Positions 26,109 through 38,800 of a stretch of 64,000 bases of DNA are shown here, piece by piece (positions within the stretch are counted from its first letter, which is position 1; every line of letters begins with the position of its first letter). The notes beneath the pieces were generated by a model that saw only the letters and a list, made by a program, of their open reading frames with translations, was not told where the DNA came from and did not search any database. The stretch is from Lycocorax pyrrhopterus obiensis (lineage: Eukaryota > Chordata > Aves > Passeriformes > Paradisaeidae). The stretch is from positions 1,809,376 through 1,873,375 of the forward strand of contig JACSVZ010000008.1 in the NCBI GenBank assembly GCA_014706295.1, in the 5' to 3' direction. Position numbers and translations under genes: made by a program.

Positions 26109-26320
26109 GAATCCCAGACTGGTTTGGGTAGGAAGGGACCTTAAAGCCCATCCAGTGCCACGGGCAGGGACACCTTCCACTGTCCCAGGCTGCTCCAGCC
26201 TGGCCTTGGACACTGCCAGGGATCCAGGGGCCTCCCCACCCTCCCAGGGAACAATTCCTTCCCAATATCCCATCCATCCCTGCCCTCTGGCACTGGGAAG
26301 CCATTCCCCCTTGTCCTGTC
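26109..26320 (-). mobile_element. CR1 3' end with internal deletions
   Basis: It starts atcccagactggtttgggtagg. Compared with the 11574 copy it lacks two short blocks, after cccatccagtgcca and after gggatccaggggc. Confidence 0.85.
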
Positions 26321-26717
26321 AAGGATGCTGCTGTGTGGACTCTCCAGCCTCTAAAGACTCCTTCCAGAAACTTTAGTCAGGATGGGTTTTTTCTGGCTTA
26401 TTTTTTCTTTAATAACAGCGTGGAAATGAAGTCTAAGCATGGTTCATCTGCTGTCTGAAACCTTTATCATCAACCAACTGCTAAATTGCAAGGCGAGAGT
26501 CGCTGGATTTCTGCTGCATTGGAAAAGACATTTCATATCCCTTGTAATATTGACTCCAAAGCCTGAAAATATTTACTTCTCCATTTTTACCTCTTTAGAA
26601 AACACTTTCAAAAATAAACACCTCACAGGACGTCCTGATTACCATCAAAATCTCTGTCTGGCACCACTCTTGGGAGAGTTGAAGGCATGGAAAAAATGTC
26701 ATTCCCTAAAAGGCAGC

Positions 26718-26855
26718 AGTGGAGTCTCCATCCCTGGAGGTGTCCAAGGAAGGGCTGGAGGTGGCACTCAGTGCTCTGGGCTGGGGACAAGGTGGGGATC
26801 AGGCACAGCTCGGACTTTGTGACCTGAGAGTGCTTTTCCAACCTCAATGACTCTC
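26718..26855 (+). mobile_element. CR1 3' end, second subfamily, sense on +
   Basis: Agtggagtctccatccctgg through gtgctctgggctggggacaagg to a degenerate end ccaacctcaatgactctctg. The same subfamily occurs at 31018, 32177 and 55678. Confidence 0.75.
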
Positions 26856-28810
26856 TGCAATAGCAGAAAAATATCATAAATTCTGCTCCTTGTTCTGGCA
26901 AGAAGCTGAACTTGCATTTTGTGTTCGTTTACCTCTGTACATTAATTTTATTTTAAATTACCCATGTAAAGTAACATAAAATGTAATCCAGCTCCTTGTT
27001 GCAAAGACAATAAAAAATGTTTAAAAACAATTAAAAATAATAATAAAAATATAATAAAAAGGAGGATATTTGCTGGGAGAATCTGTCCTTGTAAGGACAC
27101 AGCTCTGCTCAGTGTTTTGGCTCCTATGGAAAATGGGAAGTGCCAATGGAATGTCAGCCTCTACCTATCAGTGATCCTTCCAAAGACCTAAGGACACATA
27201 AACCCGTTCTGCAAGCAGCACCTGCCTGGAAAGGACAGGATTAGGAGGTGTCCTTGCTAGGTCAGCCCAATCCAGGTGCACATCCAGGGAAGTTTTCCCT
27301 CAGCAAGGATGGGCGGGGAAAAAAAAAGTGTTTTTGCTTAATTATAAAAATTGTAATTTATAAAAATACATGAATAATTTGGACCCGCAGGCTACCAGAG
27401 GCCATCAGGAGGAGGACAAAGTGATGCCTAAAGCTGGACTCAGTTTCATTTCTAATAGCTGGAAATAAAAGGATCCAGGGCAGCTTTCAAATCCTTCCTG
27501 TAAGGTTTTCCCCTCTGAGATGGCACTGGAAATAATCCTGCAGATGAGACAGCAATTGCACGGGTACTTCTGTAGGATTTAAAGCCTTCTTAGTGTTCAG
27601 TAATGCCCAAACTCTTCCCCTCCTAATCCCATTCAGTGTTTGAAGCCCTATTTTTTGATTTTATCTCACCCACAGACACTGATAAAGAGGCAGCACACCT
27701 GACACGGAGCTCCTCAGCCTCTGCTCCAGCTCCAGGCTGGCTGAAATGGAGAGCTTGATTAATTTTGTATTAGCCAGCTGCACAATTGGAAATGAATCCC
27801 AAGCCATTGATTACCCGGGAAGAACAAGCAGATAAAGTATTTCCTTTGCAGACCTCCAGTACTTAATTATACAAAGGTTCTACCCACAGGGATGGTGAGA
27901 AGACAGCTGAGCACAGCTCTGGGAGTTCTTTATTATCTTCTATGTGTGATTGTTCATGTTCTTTAAGTTCAAAATTAGGTGCTGGTTTTGGCTGGGGGCA
28001 AGATTCTGGTCCACCATGGGTTTAATTCTGGATAAAGAAGAAACCAGTTGTTTACCTGAAGCCATTCACAGTTTGCCTTTCCCTGGCAGTTTGTTCATAA
28101 CTATTTTAATTAGCAGACAACAATGGGGTCAGTGATCATGTGGAGCTTTGGAAAGAGTTTGGATACTGAACAATTCAATGACATTTAAAATCCACTGGTC
28201 CCACCACATTTCTTGGAGCACTCAGAGGGTTATTACCCCAGCAGAGCCTCTCCTCACCTGTTAATCACCATCTCCTGTGCAGAATAAAAAGGCTCAGCCC
28301 CTGGAGCTGGGAAGCTACTGCCTGTGCCACTCTCCCCATGGATTTTCTTACCTAAACAGATCAAATTGGAGATCTGAGAAGCAGCTGACTGGAGCAGCAC
28401 CCCAGAGGGAGGCTGCTGTGTCATCCTGATTAGCTCCATTTGATTACGCTGCCTTAATTGCTCATGTGCCCAAGCTCATTAAATGAAAAATAATCTTGCT
28501 TTCCTGCAGGGTGGGCACTGGAGGTTTGAGAGATGGGCACCACTGGTGGAACCTCTGAGAGACTGCAAGGAGCAAAGGTGACAAAGGCCACGTCTGCTTT
28601 CAGCGGCCACAGGATCCTCGATGTCACTGGGAGCCCAGGGCCAGAGTGCTCCTCATTTACTTCTCAACTATAATACGTAATATTCATTTTAAAAGAATTC
28701 ATTTTTTTTCTTCACTGTTCACCCAGAAATTATTCCAGAGCATTTCTGAAGAAAAACTCTGTGTTTGCAAGCCATGTGGCACACGGAGAAGCGGGATGAG
28801 TTCTGCAGTA

Positions 28811-29221
28811 GAGACCCCACCTGCAGAGCTGCCCCAGCCCTGGGGCCCAGCACAGGGAGGGCCTGGAGCTGCTGGAGAGAGTCCAGAGGGGCTTCAGGAT
28901 GGTCAGAGGGATGGAGCAGCTCTGCTGGGAGGAAAGGCTGGGAGAGCTGGGATTGTTCAGCCTGGAGAGGAGAAGGCTGCAGGGAGAGCTCAGAGCCCCT
29001 TCCAGGGCCTAAACGGGCTCCAGGAGAGCTGGAGAGGGACTGGGGACAAGGGATGGAGGGCCAGGACACAGGGAATGGCTTCCCAGTGCCAGAGGGCAGG
29101 GATGGATGGGATATTGGGAAGGAATTGTTCCCTGGGAGGGTGGGCAGGCCCTGGCACAGGGTGCCCAGAGCAGCTTTGGCTGCCCCTGGATCCCTGGCAG
29201 TGCCCAAGGCCAGGCTGGATG
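28811..29221 (+). mobile_element. CR1 piece lacking its 3' terminus, sense on +
   Basis: It starts inside the element (gagaccccacctgcagagc) and stops at aaggccaggctggatgtggc, about 90 bp before the normal CR1 end. A 3' truncation is unusual for target-primed insertion and suggests a later deletion or break. Confidence 0.85.
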
Positions 29222-29777
29222 TGGCCCATTCTGTGAGTTACACTCTCACCCTTTACTGGCTTTTTGGGGTTGGGTTTTTTTTTCCTTTTGGAAATAATAA
29301 TAAAAAAATGTACTTGCACATCATTTGTATTTGAACATCCCATACATCTTTTCTTTTCTAACATATGCAACTGTAGGAAATTTTCACAGCCTTGAATTTT
29401 TTTGCACAGCAGCCATCAATCACTCCGAGATGTTCTTTTGCTGGCTTTGTTGATAGAGATTTTGTTTACAGTTTCCCCTTCACTGAAGTGCCACGTTCTG
29501 TAAGATCTGTTCCTTATGGAGACACTCTGTCCTGGTAGGAAATCTATCCCAGTTCAATGAAATGGGACATCAGCAAATCCTGTGGAGCAAACTGCTACAG
29601 AGTGGGAGGAAGAGGCTTTCGTTTGATAGATGGTTTAGGAGCATTAACTTGGAGTTCTCCGTATATTTTCTATGAATACAACAACAACATCTAAAAAAAA
29701 TCCAAAAGAAATAAAAAAACCACCCCAAAGCATTGAAGAAGCTGCTTCCTCTGTGTTTAACAGCAGAGTACCTGCAT

Positions 29778-30062
29778 AGACTCATAGAGTAATCTGAGTT
29801 TAAAGGGACTTTTTAAAGTCCCACCCCTGCCATGGGCAGGGACACCTTCCACTGTCCCAGGCTGCTCCAAGCCCCAATGTCCAGCCTGGCCTTGGACACT
29901 GCCAGGGATCCAGGGGCAGCCACAGCTTCTCTGGGCACCCTGTGCCAGGGCCTGCCCACCCTCCCAGGGAACAATTCCTTCCCAATATCCCATCCATCCC
30001 TGCCCTCCTCCAGCTTAAGGCCATTCCCCTTGTCCTGTCACTTCACAGCCTCATGAAAAATT
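29778..30062 (-). mobile_element. CR1 3' end
   Basis: A degraded terminus (agactcatagagtaatctgag) and then a well-kept block from ccacccctgccatgggcagg to ttcacagcctcatgaaaaatt. Confidence 0.87.
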
Positions 30063-31017
30063 CCTCTCCAGGAAATGCCTCTTTTGTTCTATATTAGGCA
30101 CAAACTCCTTCAAGTTGTCAGAAAGTTACAGTGGGCACTGCCCAGATCTGTGCAATTAATTCTGCAATAAAAAATAGTAAAGGAAAACTTGGAAGGATTA
30201 AAAAAAAAACCACTGAAGAAAGGGCAGAGCTGAAGTTTTTGACTTATGGATGCAAAACTTCACTTTCTAAACAAAACAGCAGCACACTGAGCTCTATAAC
30301 AGTTCAGGTGGCAGGATCCCAAGCATTTTATGGAACAAAAAGTCTGAGGAGTCAAGAAATTTTTGCAAAGAATAAAATGTCTTAACAGTAGTAAAATAAA
30401 ATAAAACAAGAGTAAAATCCATTGTTTCTACATAAGAAGATGGGAGAGTGTGATTTAATCTCTTAAACCAGGAAATTTATGTGGAAGAAATAACCACTCC
30501 ACTCTCTTTTCTTTGATTTTATGTTTTTCCTGGAAGTTTTTTCAAAGTTTCCTGTGATTTGGCAGCGATCAATTTTTGTGCTGCGTTATTTGGAATTAAA
30601 TCAAAAGCCCAACCACTTCTCCAGAAACACCATCAGGCTGCATTGGCCAACTGGTCCCAAAGAAAAGCAACACCAGGCAACACCAGAAACCTTGGTTTAA
30701 GTTAAGACCAGCTGAGGGATCAAATTTCATACTGAAATGATGGAGCCCTGAGTTGTTTAACACCCTGTGTTCCCCTTTAGGACCAAACGAGTCCCTTCAA
30801 GCAGCTCTGCTTAGAAATAAGGTGTGAAATCACCCCACATCAGACTTGCCCAGTAGGTCACATCATTAACTCCTGTCCCTTTATTTATCCCATTAGAAGG
30901 GACAAATAGATCTAATATTTCACGTGGCATCAATATTGCTGGCAAAGTCAGCAGCAGCTGATAAATCAGAGACTGAAATGAAGATATTCTGGTACAGGAT
31001 CAAAAAATGTCTGACGT

Positions 31018-31173
31018 GGCAGGGGCTGCCCAGGGAGCTTTGGAGTCCCCATCCCTGGAGATGGCCAAGGAAGGACAGGATGTGGGACTCAGAGCTCTGG
31101 GCTGAGGACAAGGTGGAGATCACTCCCGGGTTTAGAGGTCCTTTCCAGCCTAAATAATTCTAGGATTCTATGG
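31018..31173 (+). mobile_element. CR1 3' end with 8-bp terminal repeats, sense on +
   Basis: It ends ctaaataattctaggattctatgg, the clearest example here of the attctatg-type direct-repeat terminus that defines CR1 3' ends and so fixes orientation. Confidence 0.88.
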
Positions 31174-31688
31174 TTTCCTGCTCTGAACGTTTAAAGATGC
31201 CCAAGAGTTTGCAATTCCTTGAACTTAAACCCCATTAAGATATTCGTGAAACAAGAAGTGATCGTGGAGCACCATTACATTCACAAAAGGGAAGTAAAAT
31301 TATATTGGAGGCAAACACAAACTCACCCCACAACCCCCTTCCTGTGCAAATCAGCTTTCCAGGGTAATTCAGACTAGAACTGAGCCTTCAGTTGCACAGA
31401 AATCCCATTTATCTGTAATCCAGTTGAAGAGCACAGTTTCTCTCCTTGCTTCCTTCCCCACCTCCTCGGCCCTTCCCGCTGCAGTCATGTTTAACAAGGT
31501 GCAGCAGGATAATTTGGCATTATTTAAACGTTTGATTTCTGCCTACATAGATCAGCTTTTCATCTCTCTGCCAATTTAAAACTCTCCATGCCTCAATACA
31601 CTGTCTAATAAATACTGCAAAGCATTGAGGGTTTTTTTTTTCCTTACTATTTTTTCCGACCCAACCCAAAAGTTTTCTTTTCACCATG

Positions 31689-31789
31689 GAAAACAAAAAA
31701 GGAAAGGAAAAGAAAAGGAAAGGAAAACAAAAAAGGAAAAGGAAAGGGAAAAGGAAAGGGAAAAGGAAAGGGAAAAGGAAAGGGAAATT
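31689..31789. repeat. Polypurine microsatellite (ggaaag/gggaaaa)
   Basis: About 100 bp of almost pure purine on +, with ggaaaa/ggaaaggg units, interrupted by rare c. Confidence 0.9.
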
Positions 31790-32176
31790 ATTATCTTTCA
31801 ACAGAGATTCCCCAGAAGAGATGAGAGGGAAGGTGTCGGCCTGGGAGTGATCACACCTGGCTATTCCAAAATTACAGCAATGTTTGTGGAAAAGGTGTGG
31901 GGGAGAGAGTTTGTTTTGGGGTTTTTTGGGGGTTTAGGTTCAGATCCCCAGATATTTCCTCACCATGTGCATTCCCTGTAAAATCCCAGAGAACTTCCAT
32001 GAGCTTCAGTCAGGAAAAACCCTGCCTGTGTTTAAAGACAAACAGCTGAGCAGTAACGATGCCCTAATGGGAAAATGATCACTGCAAAAGGAATGCATTA
32101 AACTGAGCTGGGAGAGCTCAGCCCTCACGATTATTGCCCAGGCACAGGGAATGGCTCCCACTGCACACAGCAGCAG

Positions 32177-32690
32177 AGATCCTGGAATCCCTGAGGCTGG
32201 AAAAGCCCTCCAGGATCACTGAGCCCAACCTTGATCCCCACCTTGTCCCCAGCCCAGAGCACTGAGTGCCACCTCCAGCCCTTCCTTGGACACCTCCAGG
32301 CATGGGGACTCCACTCCAAGCCCTGAGCACCCTTTCCATGCAGAAATTCCTGCTGCTGTCCAACCTGAGCCTCCCCTGGCCCAGCCTGAGGCCGTTTCCC
32401 CTTGTCCTGTCCCTGTTCCCTGGGAGCAGAGCCTGACCCCCCCCGGCTGCCCCCTCCTGTCAGGGAGTTGTGCAGAGCCACAAGGTCCCCCCTGAGCCTC
32501 CTTTGCTCCAGGCTGAGCCCCTTTCCCAGCTCCCTCAGCCGCTCCTGGGGCTCCAGCCCCTTCCCAGCTCCGTTCCCTGCCCTGGACACGCTCCAGCCCC
32601 TCCAGGGTTCTCTGGCCGGGAGGGCCCAGAACCGGACACAGATCCTGCTGGCCGGGGCAGGAACTCAGCACCTGCAGCAGTCCAGACTTT
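32177..32690 (-). mobile_element. CR1 3' region, second subfamily
   Basis: It starts gatcctggaatccctgaggc and extends about 510 bp 5'. Its 3' part is the inverted counterpart of the copy at 55678. Confidence 0.85.
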
Positions 32691-33517
32691 CCAGAGGCTC
32701 TGGAGAACCCAGACCCCTATTTAAAGCCTTCTGCAGGAAGAGTCCATAATCACCATCAACAAGAACGTTTCTGGGCACTTGAAGTGGTTCAGAACACACA
32801 GCCATGAGTCAGTTCTTGTTATGTGGAAATCAAATCCTACAAAATCAAGTTTTGATCAAGCTGAAGTTCCTGTGCCTTGTTTTAAACAGCTGCTTCTCAT
32901 AAAAAACAGATTAAACCAGAGCAACAGGGAGGTAGCTCCCATCACAGTTTGTCTGTCCAACATGTGACAGTTTCATATAAGCATTCAGAAAAGAATTCTC
33001 AGTGCCAGACTGAGACAAGGAGAAATGAGAAGGCAGTTTGGAAAGTAACATGACAGGGACAGCAGGTAAAGAAAGGATTCCTGACCTTCCATGTCACCAG
33101 GACACAGGAATTCTGTGTTTCCAAACTGTTGCTACAAATACAATATTGCCAATAAAAACTAAAATTGAGCAGGCAACGTAAGTTACTGGTGGCGTATGAG
33201 ATGGAAGACATGACAGTGAGGCAGATTTCAAACCCTGCCAGTTGTAGTGTCTCTCTCAGCTCTCTGAAAGTCAAACTAGTTTAATTATTGCCCTTTGAAT
33301 AGAATTTCAAAGCCTGATTTCCTCCCAAGTTAAAATATTTATAGTTTAGGGCTTCCTAGCAAAGAAACAAGGCCCATTTGTATGAGCTGCCTTAGTACTG
33401 AAATCTAGTGGCCCTACTGAGCTGCAACTGTGTTTCTGCTGAAGAGAAAACCAAAAAGGAATGGTTGTGGCCTTCAAAGTCTTCATGCTGCTTAGAACAG
33501 AGGCAAAATGTCGGCAT

Positions 33518-33596
33518 GACTGAAGAATAAACCAGAAAGTTTGTGACTGAAGAGCTTTGTTGGAGAATAAACCAGAAAGTTCATGACTGAAGAGCT
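33518..33596. repeat. Short tandem duplication
   Basis: gaataaaccagaaagtt ... gactgaagagct occurs twice in about 80 bp. Confidence 0.75.
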
Positions 33597-33987
33597 GCAG
33601 TGGCTCTGCTCACACACAAACTCCACGGCTATAAACCAACACACCAATGCACAAACACAGGACTCGATGATTTTGAGGAGTTCAGCCCTAAAATTATCAC
33701 TGGAGTTAGAGCTGCAAGTCCCAAAGACTGAGCAACTCTTCTGGAGGGGACACAAGTTGTTCCAGGGCACTTTCAGGGGCGTTTCTGCTTTTCCTGCACC
33801 AGGAGTTCCTTTCCCAGGTGTGAGCAGCACCTTTGGGAACCCAGCCCTTGGAGGAGAAGGTCCGGCTCAGTTCTCACAGCCTTCCCCCACCAAGGGATGG
33901 CTCAGGACACTCAAATCTTGAAGGAATCAAAGAGCATCAATGTTTGACACCTTAAAATCCACACAATCCAACACATGGGCTGGAGAA

Positions 33988-34402
33988 CCACAGAATCCTG
34001 GAATGGCTGAGGCTGAAGGGAGCAGAGAGGGCACCTGGTGGCACCTCCCTGCTGCAGCAGGGCCATCCCAGAGCCCAGGGCACAGCACTGTGTGCACACA
34101 GCTCTGGAACAGCCCCAGGGAGGAGAGCCCAGAGCCTCTCTGGCCAATCTGCTCAGGGCTGGGCACTGGCCAGGGCAGAAGTTGTGCCTCCTGTGCAGGG
34201 CAATTGCTGGGCTCAGGCCCTGCCCGTGGCTCTGGTGCCATTGCTGGGCCCCCGGAGCAGAGCCTGGGCCCTGCCCTGAGCCCTCCCTGCAGCCAGGGCC
34301 AGCCAGGGCTGAGGGCCCCTCTCAGCTGGGGCTCCTCTCGAGGCTGAGCAGCCCCAGCTCCCTCAGCCTTTCCTGGGCACCGAGATGCTCCAGGCCCTTC
34401 CT
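33988..34402 (-). mobile_element. CR1 3' region, third subfamily
   Basis: A terminus (ccacagaatcctggaatggc) with the gaggctgaagggagcagagagg block. It is nearly identical over about 320 bp to 12997-13330, and it is the reference for the inverted copy at 2081. Confidence 0.85.
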
Positions 34403-35783
34403 CATCTTGGCAGCAGAAAGAACTTGGGAGTCCAGTGCCTGGAAGAGGCTCATTCCTAGCCAGATCCTACAGTCTGGCACTTCCAAGGCTGTTGGAATCT
34501 GGGATTTGCTCCTTCTCCAGAGCAGCCTCCTGCCTCATCCATCCCACACAGCCACAGGGAGATCCCAGGGTACTCAGTCCCTTCCATCAGGGCTAAAATC
34601 TGTACATTAACTGAGGTGAACCTCGTTCCAGTGCCCCTATTTCACGAATAACTCACCTCTCACCACAGGGAAATTCATCTTCTGCCGCCTCAAAGTGCTG
34701 CTGGTGGCACTCAAAGACGCTTTGAAGAACTAAACCCTTCAGAGGAACTTAATGGCTCCACTACAACTCAACAACATCAAGGAGAGCTCTTTTCCCTGTA
34801 GGATCAAGTGCAGAGCTCCCAACCAAACGCAGCAAGTCCCCATAAAACACACAAATGACTCCTGTTCCCAGGAACAGGGACTCTCCCTCAGGCAACAACC
34901 TGGTGGCATTTCTCTCCTCTCCCTGGATCTCTACAGTGCAGGGCTCAGGGAATGATCAATGAGCTCCAGGTACTCAAATATGCATTTTCCCCAGTTAATT
35001 TCCTGCCCAACAGCAATAGATCAAGATCTGGAAACTATTTTATTTCTAAAATAGCCTCTCAAGGTGATTTGTAAGGCCCCTGAGTGATTCAATTTTTGTA
35101 GCAGAAGATTGTTAGACTGAATAAGAGACAGTAACTAATAGAGGGGGCCTTGAAAAACAGGCCAAGGGGTTTGTGGCTGAACAGGCCTGGCGGCACAAGT
35201 GAGCAGTTGTGTTTTTCACAGAAAAAAAATAAACTTATTTTAAAAGTCATCTGCACTCAGGGAGTGGCAAAGACCATTTACATGTTTTTTATTACATTCT
35301 GATAAAAAACACCCATCTGCTTAACACTTAGGAAGTGAAATCCACATTTGGATGAGCAAATCTTCTGATTAGCCTTGGTTTTATTTTGTGAAATTTCATT
35401 TCAGAATGAAACAAAACCACTGAGCCAGCAGCCAGATCCATATTCCACAGTGCAGGTGTCCATGGCTCATCTCTTGTTCCACAGTCAAGCAGAAAGGAAG
35501 GAAAAGGAAGGAAATGAGTCTGAAACCAGAAGATTGGAAGAACTACAGTGATAAGTCCAAATAGAGTTGAAAAAACCAACATTAGATAATCAAGAGAGCA
35601 TTCCTTCTTTGCCATACATCCCAAGAGAAACATTTCCAGCATCCTGTTTGCATCTCCTCTGGGATAAACAATCTTATTCCTCAAGTGAGTCAGAAGGGAT
35701 GATTTCATGGAACAGCTCCAGGAGATTGCTGGATTGCTGGCTTCCGCAATTGCTGGCTTCCAGAAATCCTCATCCCCAGCATT

Positions 35784-35840
35784 AGGGTTGGACTCGCTGC
35801 TCTTGAAGGTCTTTTCCAGCCTGAATGATGCTGTGATTCC
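35784..35840 (+). mobile_element. Very short CR1 3' terminus, sense on +
   Basis: Ggttggactcgctgctcttgaaggtcttttccagcctgaatgatgctgtgattcc matches only the last ~55 bp of CR1. Confidence 0.65.
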
Positions 35841-38800
35841 CCTGGCTCCACACCAAGCACAAGTGGGACTCGAGCACTGCCATTTGTGGCGTGCGACAGG
35901 CTGGGCTAACAGGTCCCTGGGTGGGGGAAATGTGGGGGACAGGTGACATCGAGCCCAGCCCTCCCCCTCCTGCCCCTGGAGAACCCCTCAAACACAAGAC
36001 AACAAACACAAATTTATGAGATTACAGAAGGACCAGGATGGGCTCATCTCCGAGCGTACCAATTCAGGATTTTTGTCACTATTCTTTTACAGCTAAAAAT
36101 CCTCAGGAGAAACATAAGGGCCTTCAGCTGTTCTTTTCTTTCATGTATAAAAAAGTGCAAAACCACTTGGGGTTAAAAGCAGCCCCCAAAAAAAATCTTC
36201 AAACACCTTCCAAAGATTCCATGGTGTGAAACAGATCCCCACAACTCACAGCCCCATTGCACAACTTCTGAAAACCCCAGGAACAGATCCAGTGCAACTT
36301 CTGTGGGTGGATCTTCACATTTGCTTGGGGTTTTCAAAAGGGATCAGAATGATTTTTGCCGCCTTCTCATTTTTTAAGAGTAAAGAATAAATTATTGATG
36401 TTCCCCCCCCAGCTCCCATTTGTATTTTCATGGCAGGTATGGACTCAATCTAAATGCTGGGCAATGAAATCTGTTCATTGGCAAATAATTGCTGCTGGAT
36501 TGGTTTGGTCTGGCAGAAAAGTGCACACAGAGTTTTGAATTCAGCTGCCTTCTCTGCTGGCCAAAAATTGCTGCTAAATTTTTCCTTCGAGTCCTAGACA
36601 TTGGATTAGAAAGAAAAAAAAGGGAGATAATTGATCCTGTGTTGCCACCTTCCTCCTCCCTGATTCCTTTAGCCTCAGAGTTTGCCTCTGAATTCAATAG
36701 AGCAGCACTGGAAAAATAAAAGAGATTTTAGCTGACCTAATTTCATGTATTGCACAGCTACAAGTGACATTTCTAGTTTTACTTAAGCTAAAAGATTATG
36801 AAAACAAAAAAAACCAAAAAAAAATCGAACCTTTTCAGCATTTCTCCTGTTTGGAAGAAAGGCAACAGCAGGAATTGCAAAACCAGATCTCTTTCTTTCA
36901 GAAAACCAAACCAAAAATACTCTCAATATTCCCCAGCCACACTCAAGCCTAACATTTATTCTGGTGCACCACAGAGTTGAACAAAAGGATTACAGGATGA
37001 AATAATTGGAATTAAACACTGAATGGACTCATCAACAGTAAATTAGGGCTGATGGGATGGCTCTGTAACAAAAGAATTGGGGTTTTTAATAATTTGGGGG
37101 ATGAGTTTAAATACAAAGGGACTACAGTAGATGGGGAGTACTTGGATTTCACCCGGAGCAGATGGGATCCTGGGGAAACTTCCTACTAAAGTATGGGAAA
37201 AAAGCAGCCTGACCATTTCCAAAGCACTCCTGGATGAAGTTGCTTTGGGATATCATTAATTGCTGTGGCTGGGAAGGATTTGGTGACTCGGGAGCTCAAG
37301 GAAAACAGGTGAAACAGAGAAATTATGAGCTAACGAAACAAAATGCAGCAAGAGGGGCAAGAAACTGGCTCAACATCCACAGCTCCCACCAGGAAAGTGG
37401 AGCATTTGCATGCTGGGTGCAAAGAAACAGCCCCTAACTACTGCCAGAGCTGATTTTTTATGTATTTGTATTTATTATTCTGCTGTTAAGAGAACTACAC
37501 TGGTTGGAGATGGCAATTGCCAGAAGAACACTTCTTTTCTGTGTTGTATTTCAGGTTCCAAATTCTGTTCCTGCACATCAAAACTCCTCCAGGCCCAGCC
37601 CTGAACACAGTTTTCTATGTAGCTGCAAGAAACATATTTCCAATTATTATTCCTCTAAGCATCGCCTCATTAGCTGGGTGCCATTTGCTGAGTCACCAGT
37701 CCCCCACCTTGGCTTAAATCCATTTCCAGCTCAATTTTTCTCTGCTACACCCCTGTGAAATTTATCCAAAGCGCTTTTAGCTCCAGTTAGCCTTTCCTGA
37801 ACACAGTGTGGGGGAGGAAATCAGTTCAGTTTGTATCAGGGTGCTGCATATTCCTCGAGAAACAGAATTTCTGAGCTGTCCCCTGGAAAAGCAACAGGAA
37901 TTTTGGCTACAGGCAGCAAATTTCTACTCATTAAAACAAAGCTCCCCTGTTCAGGCCATATAAGGGAACACTACCAAGGATAAAATCAAGTGTGGGTTCT
38001 GTGATAAATAAATTGGCACAAGCCAGGCGAAGAAAACCCACCCAAAAATTGTGTTTGAACCCTCTGAAGGAAGGGAGTTGCTGTATTTACTCAGCCACGT
38101 GACACTGCTATTAATGCGTGGTGGCCCTTCCCTTCCTCTAAACCACCTGGAAGAAAAAGGGTTCTGAACAGTCTTAGGATAAGGACAGAGAGATGAGGAT
38201 TTGTCATCCGAGTGCAAAGGAACAGATATGGAAACCTGAGGGATCCCTTTTTCCCTTCAGGAGATCAAACTGTCCCCGTCCTGGCTGGGCCATCTGCGCT
38301 TTGCACACTTCAGCATCGCTCAAGCCTAACTAGAAATGGCTCCTCAACCCAAAATCCCCACTTTCTTCTCCTCAAAGATGCCTTTTTGGAGAGATGTGAT
38401 GCTGCCAGCGTGAGCACAAATAAAAATCCCACTGAAAAGTGCTGCTTTATTTTTTCAGCCTCCCCTGAGGGCTCTCCACTGCCCCATGACCCTGCTTTCC
38501 TTCCCACGATTATTCCCGCTGCTCTCCCGTGTCCTCCCGTGCTGCTGGACATGCCAGAGGCCATCCCGCTGCCTCTCCTCCGCCCAGCCCAGCATTTTCC
38601 TCCTCAAACCACCACCACCACCAAGGCCAACCTTCCCCAGGCTGCTGGCCGCACTGCTCCGCTGCAATAAATGATTAAAACCCAGTTAATTGCAGCCCAG
38701 CACAGAGCAAATACGTGAAATACGAGCAGCTCGTCCACTTTGGTGACAGGGATTATGACAGGGTGTAAAAACGGAGAAAATTAAATTAGCTCTCATGTAC

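Noticed and set aside
28646..29236. 196-codon + strand frame as possible CR1 reverse-transcriptase remnant
   Set aside because: The region matches CR1 3' untranslated sequence, and no reverse-transcriptase motif is present.
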